Origin: Parcubacteria group bacterium M10-OD1-1
GTDB lineage: Bacteria; Patescibacteria; Paceibacteria; Moranbacterales; UBA2206
Length of the DNA stretch: 64,000 nucleotides
Direction of reading: 5' to 3'
Assembly: GCA_003056145.1 (NCBI GenBank)
Contig: LSNL01000003.1
Location: 62,001-126,000, forward strand
Every line of letters starts with the position of its first letter. Positions within the stretch are counted from its first letter, which is position 1. The position numbers and the translations under genes were made by a program. Below, one piece after another: positions 62,591-64,000 of the stretch. Below the pieces are notes generated by a model, which was not told the DNA's origin, made no database searches, and worked only from the letters and a program-made list of their open reading frames with translations.

Positions 62591-63271
62591 ATGAATAAAT
62601 TTATTCCTAGGGCAGTCATTTATTTAGGTTTATTTTGTCTGTTAATTGGGATTAGTTTTTTCCCTAATGTTGCGTTGGGTATTGGACCACCACCACCACC
62701 ACCACCAGTAACTCATACTGATAGATTTGTATGTGCTCCTGACGGTCAGACACCTGTTGTTATATTAAAATCATACGAAAGTGGGGTTGATTATAATTTG
62801 TCGGTATGTGCTCCGGGTCCATTTTTAAATGCTACTGCATGTTACAATCAAGATGACCATGTGTATACTTGTGCGCTATCTTCATCAGATTATGATAGCC
62901 AAGACAATGAATGCAAATCGGTTGATTTTGATTATACTCCTGTCGTAGCTTCAAGTTGCTCTGGAATCGATAAGTTTACTTGTAATGCTGGATATACATA
63001 TAGTAGCGGTACCTGTTGGTCAGCTTGGACCCCTTTGGCTAGTACAGTATGCTTGGGAGTTTCTTTTACTCAAACAAGAACGGATGGTTACGGAGATATA
63101 CAAACACAAACTGCCGTTGGTACTAAAACTAGTTCAATTTGGACACCACCTGAAGATACCGTTTGCAATGGACGTATTTTTCAACAGGTAGGTGACTGCG
63201 GGGACCTAAAAGTAACAAAATCAGTAGGTACTAGAAGTTGTGGCTGGAGAGAAGTGAATCCATCTTTCTAA
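62591..63271 (+). CDS. Exported Cys-rich repeat protein with a polyproline linker
   Basis: 226 aa. A signal peptide (YLGLFCLLIGISFFPNVALG) is followed by seven prolines and a Cys-rich body with about 16 cysteines. Near the end two ~38-residue repeats share W-x-P-x4-x-V-C-x-G-x-x-F-x-Q ... GT (tryptophans at 63025 and 63139), and a third tryptophan closes it. Repeats of this kind recur in secreted proteins of CPR bacteria. Its base composition is richer in G+C than the neighbours. It is the only exported, repeat-bearing product of the cluster and so a candidate substrate. Confidence 0.65.
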   Translation: MNKFIPRAVIYLGLFCLLIGISFFPNVALGIGPPPPPPPVTHTDRFVCAPDGQTPVVILKSYESGVDYNLSVCAPGPFLNATACYNQDDHVYTCALSSSDYDSQDNECKSVDFDYTPVVASSCSGIDKFTCNAGYTYSSGTCWSAWTPLASTVCLGVSFTQTRTDGYGDIQTQTAVGTKTSSIWTPPEDTVCNGRIFQQVGDCGDLKVTKSVGTRSCGWREVNPSF

Positions 63272-63350
63272 TTAAAGCTCTCATTCGTAAAAGCAGAATA
63301 GCTACTCAATATCTGAATTAGTTACAAAATTATTTTTATTCTTTATTTAT

Positions 63351-63854
63351 ATGAAAAATCATCAAAGTATCAAAACTAAAAAAAATCTTAAAAAAAATGA
63401 AATTAGCTTTTTATTGAAGACTGATATTTATCCAAAATATATTATCTATAAAGCTTGTTATACTTTTATTGATCGGGTGTATATTTATTTGGATAAACAT
63501 ACTAAAGAAGATATAAAAGTTACTTTAAAGGGTAAAAATAAATTAAAAGATAAGGATATAGATTCATTAAAAGGATTATTCCTTAACGAATTATTAAATG
63601 TAATTTTAAGAGAAAATATTACCAAAAGGAATAAAAAGATATTAGAGTATATTGTTGGTGGAGCTATTAATGCTTCTTTGGAAAATAATAAATTAGTAGA
63701 GTTGGAGAATAAAAGTAAAGACCAGCTAGATAAGAAAGAATCAGAAGAAGATATTAATGTTGAAAAAGAGATAGCAATTTTAAAAAAAGAATTGGAGAAA
63801 ATGGAAGAAGAAGATTTTGAAAATGATTCTCTTGGAATTAAAGAAGTCTGTTAG
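63351..63854 (+). CDS. HxsD-like protein
   Basis: 167 aa. The first ~110 residues fit the HxsD pattern of the His-Xaa-Ser radical SAM systems: an aromatic-rich start (FLLKTDIYPKYIIYKACYTFIDR), then FLNELLNVILRENITKRN (the NELL..LR signature) and a closing IVGGAIN helix. The last 50 residues are a Lys/Glu coiled coil. HxsD has no known enzyme activity and is thought to be an accessory or precursor-binding protein. No HxsA-like His-x-Ser repeats are seen nearby. Confidence 0.55.
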   Translation: MKNHQSIKTKKNLKKNEISFLLKTDIYPKYIIYKACYTFIDRVYIYLDKHTKEDIKVTLKGKNKLKDKDIDSLKGLFLNELLNVILRENITKRNKKILEYIVGGAINASLENNKLVELENKSKDQLDKKESEEDINVEKEIAILKKELEKMEEEDFENDSLGIKEVC

Positions 63855-63881
63855 TTTTTAAGTAGATAAAAAAGATAAGGA

Positions 63882-64000
63882 TGAAAAAAAGATTAACGAA
63901 AAAAATGAAATTTAGTTGCAGTTTATATAGCCAGCAAAGCGTTGAAAAGACCATTGATAATTTTAGAGATGGTAACCAAGATATTGAATTTAAATTTAAG
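63882..64000 (+). CDS. Start of a second, possibly HxsD-like, protein (cut by the window end)
   Basis: An open frame starts at ATG 63882 after a aaggatg context and runs off the window at 40 residues. MKFSCSLYSQQSVEKTIDNF resembles the N-terminal pattern of HxsD proteins (aromatic, Tyr-Ser, Ile/Val-Lys, Phe). It lies 27 bp after the previous gene. Confidence 0.45.

Noticed and set aside
59075..63854. Classical His-Xaa-Ser (HxsA) precursor
   Set aside because: No run of His-x-Ser repeats appears in any frame of the cluster; only HxsD-like and HxsC-resembling sequences are present.
1..64000. TGA recoded to glycine, as in some CPR lineages
   Set aside because: Several genes end in TGA exactly where the family should end (atpF, GT4, radical SAM 3, L,D-transpeptidase), and no gene needs TGA read through.
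1..64000. CRISPR array, rRNA genes, or transposase genes
   Set aside because: I saw no regularly spaced repeats, no rRNA sequence and no transposase or integrase frame on either strand.

Overview
The window is AT-rich (roughly one third G+C by eye), densely packed DNA from a small-genome bacterium, most likely a member of the Candidate Phyla Radiation (Patescibacteria, Parcubacteria-like). Reasons: the gene set and order, minimal versions of many enzymes, AT-only gene starts with almost no Shine-Dalgarno sequences, several promoters placed so close to the start codon that the mRNA should be leaderless, and a leucyl-tRNA synthetase with an inserted Nudix domain. The code is standard: TGA is a stop in several genes (for example atpF and two radical SAM/glycosyltransferase genes).

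Layout. 44-3219: tail of the ribosomal spc operon (secY, adk, map) then ruvX. 3343-7604: sugar and glycolysis genes (GT2, galT, tpiA, class II aldolase) plus a small membrane exporter. 7653-14355: a three-subunit NADH-linked hydrogenase-like complex (NuoE-like, NuoF-like, [FeFe]-hydrogenase-like) followed by the [NiFe]-hydrogenase maturation genes hypC, hypD, hypE and, convergent, a hypF reduced to its carbamoyltransferase domain. 14540-18453: recO, a large surface repeat protein, tgt. 18454-21554: a disturbed region in which a U32 peptidase-type gene has its first 63 bp duplicated around a 721-bp insert, and an orphan gene with strong signals lies beyond it. 21555-29773: glyS, pepA, M16 peptidase, AI-2E family transporter, rsmI, metG, tatD. 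29952-36753: complete F-type ATP synthase operon in canonical order with an H+-type c subunit. 36774-42000: GGDEF protein, SnoaL-like protein, leuS with a Nudix insert, a nucleotidyltransferase. 42203-46146 (minus strand): a tiny membrane-peptide gene, vanW, hsp20, prsW-like, tsaD. 46412-48134: exported L,D-transpeptidase, a broken ECF sigma-factor gene, tRNA-Glu. 48338-55035: dedA, two paralogous alpha/beta hydrolases around a zinc phospholipase C-like gene, a GT4 glycosyltransferase, recG. 55130-64000: the most unusual region, three radical SAM proteins and a YcaO protein, followed by an A24 (prepilin-type) peptidase, an apolipoprotein N-acyltransferase-like protein, a Cys-rich exported repeat protein, one HxsD-like protein and the start of what looks like a second.

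How it fits together. Central carbon genes, the hydrogenase-like NADH dehydrogenase and the ATP synthase point to a fermentative, hydrogen- or electron-handling lifestyle, but the hydrogenase domain is abbreviated and lacks the usual proton-relay cysteine, and it sits beside maturation genes of the other hydrogenase class. The last 9 kb reads as one colinear, same-strand cluster whose parts (YcaO, radical SAMs with C-terminal Cys motifs, a membrane peptidase, HxsD-like proteins) are those of a ribosomal-peptide or protein modification system. Its substrate is not evident; the Cys-rich exported repeat protein is the best candidate in view. Four monocistronic genes (18635, 21203 minus, 42370 minus, 46412) share a style unlike their neighbours: a near-consensus promoter, a strong Shine-Dalgarno and a strong intrinsic terminator, which suggests a separate origin or separate control.
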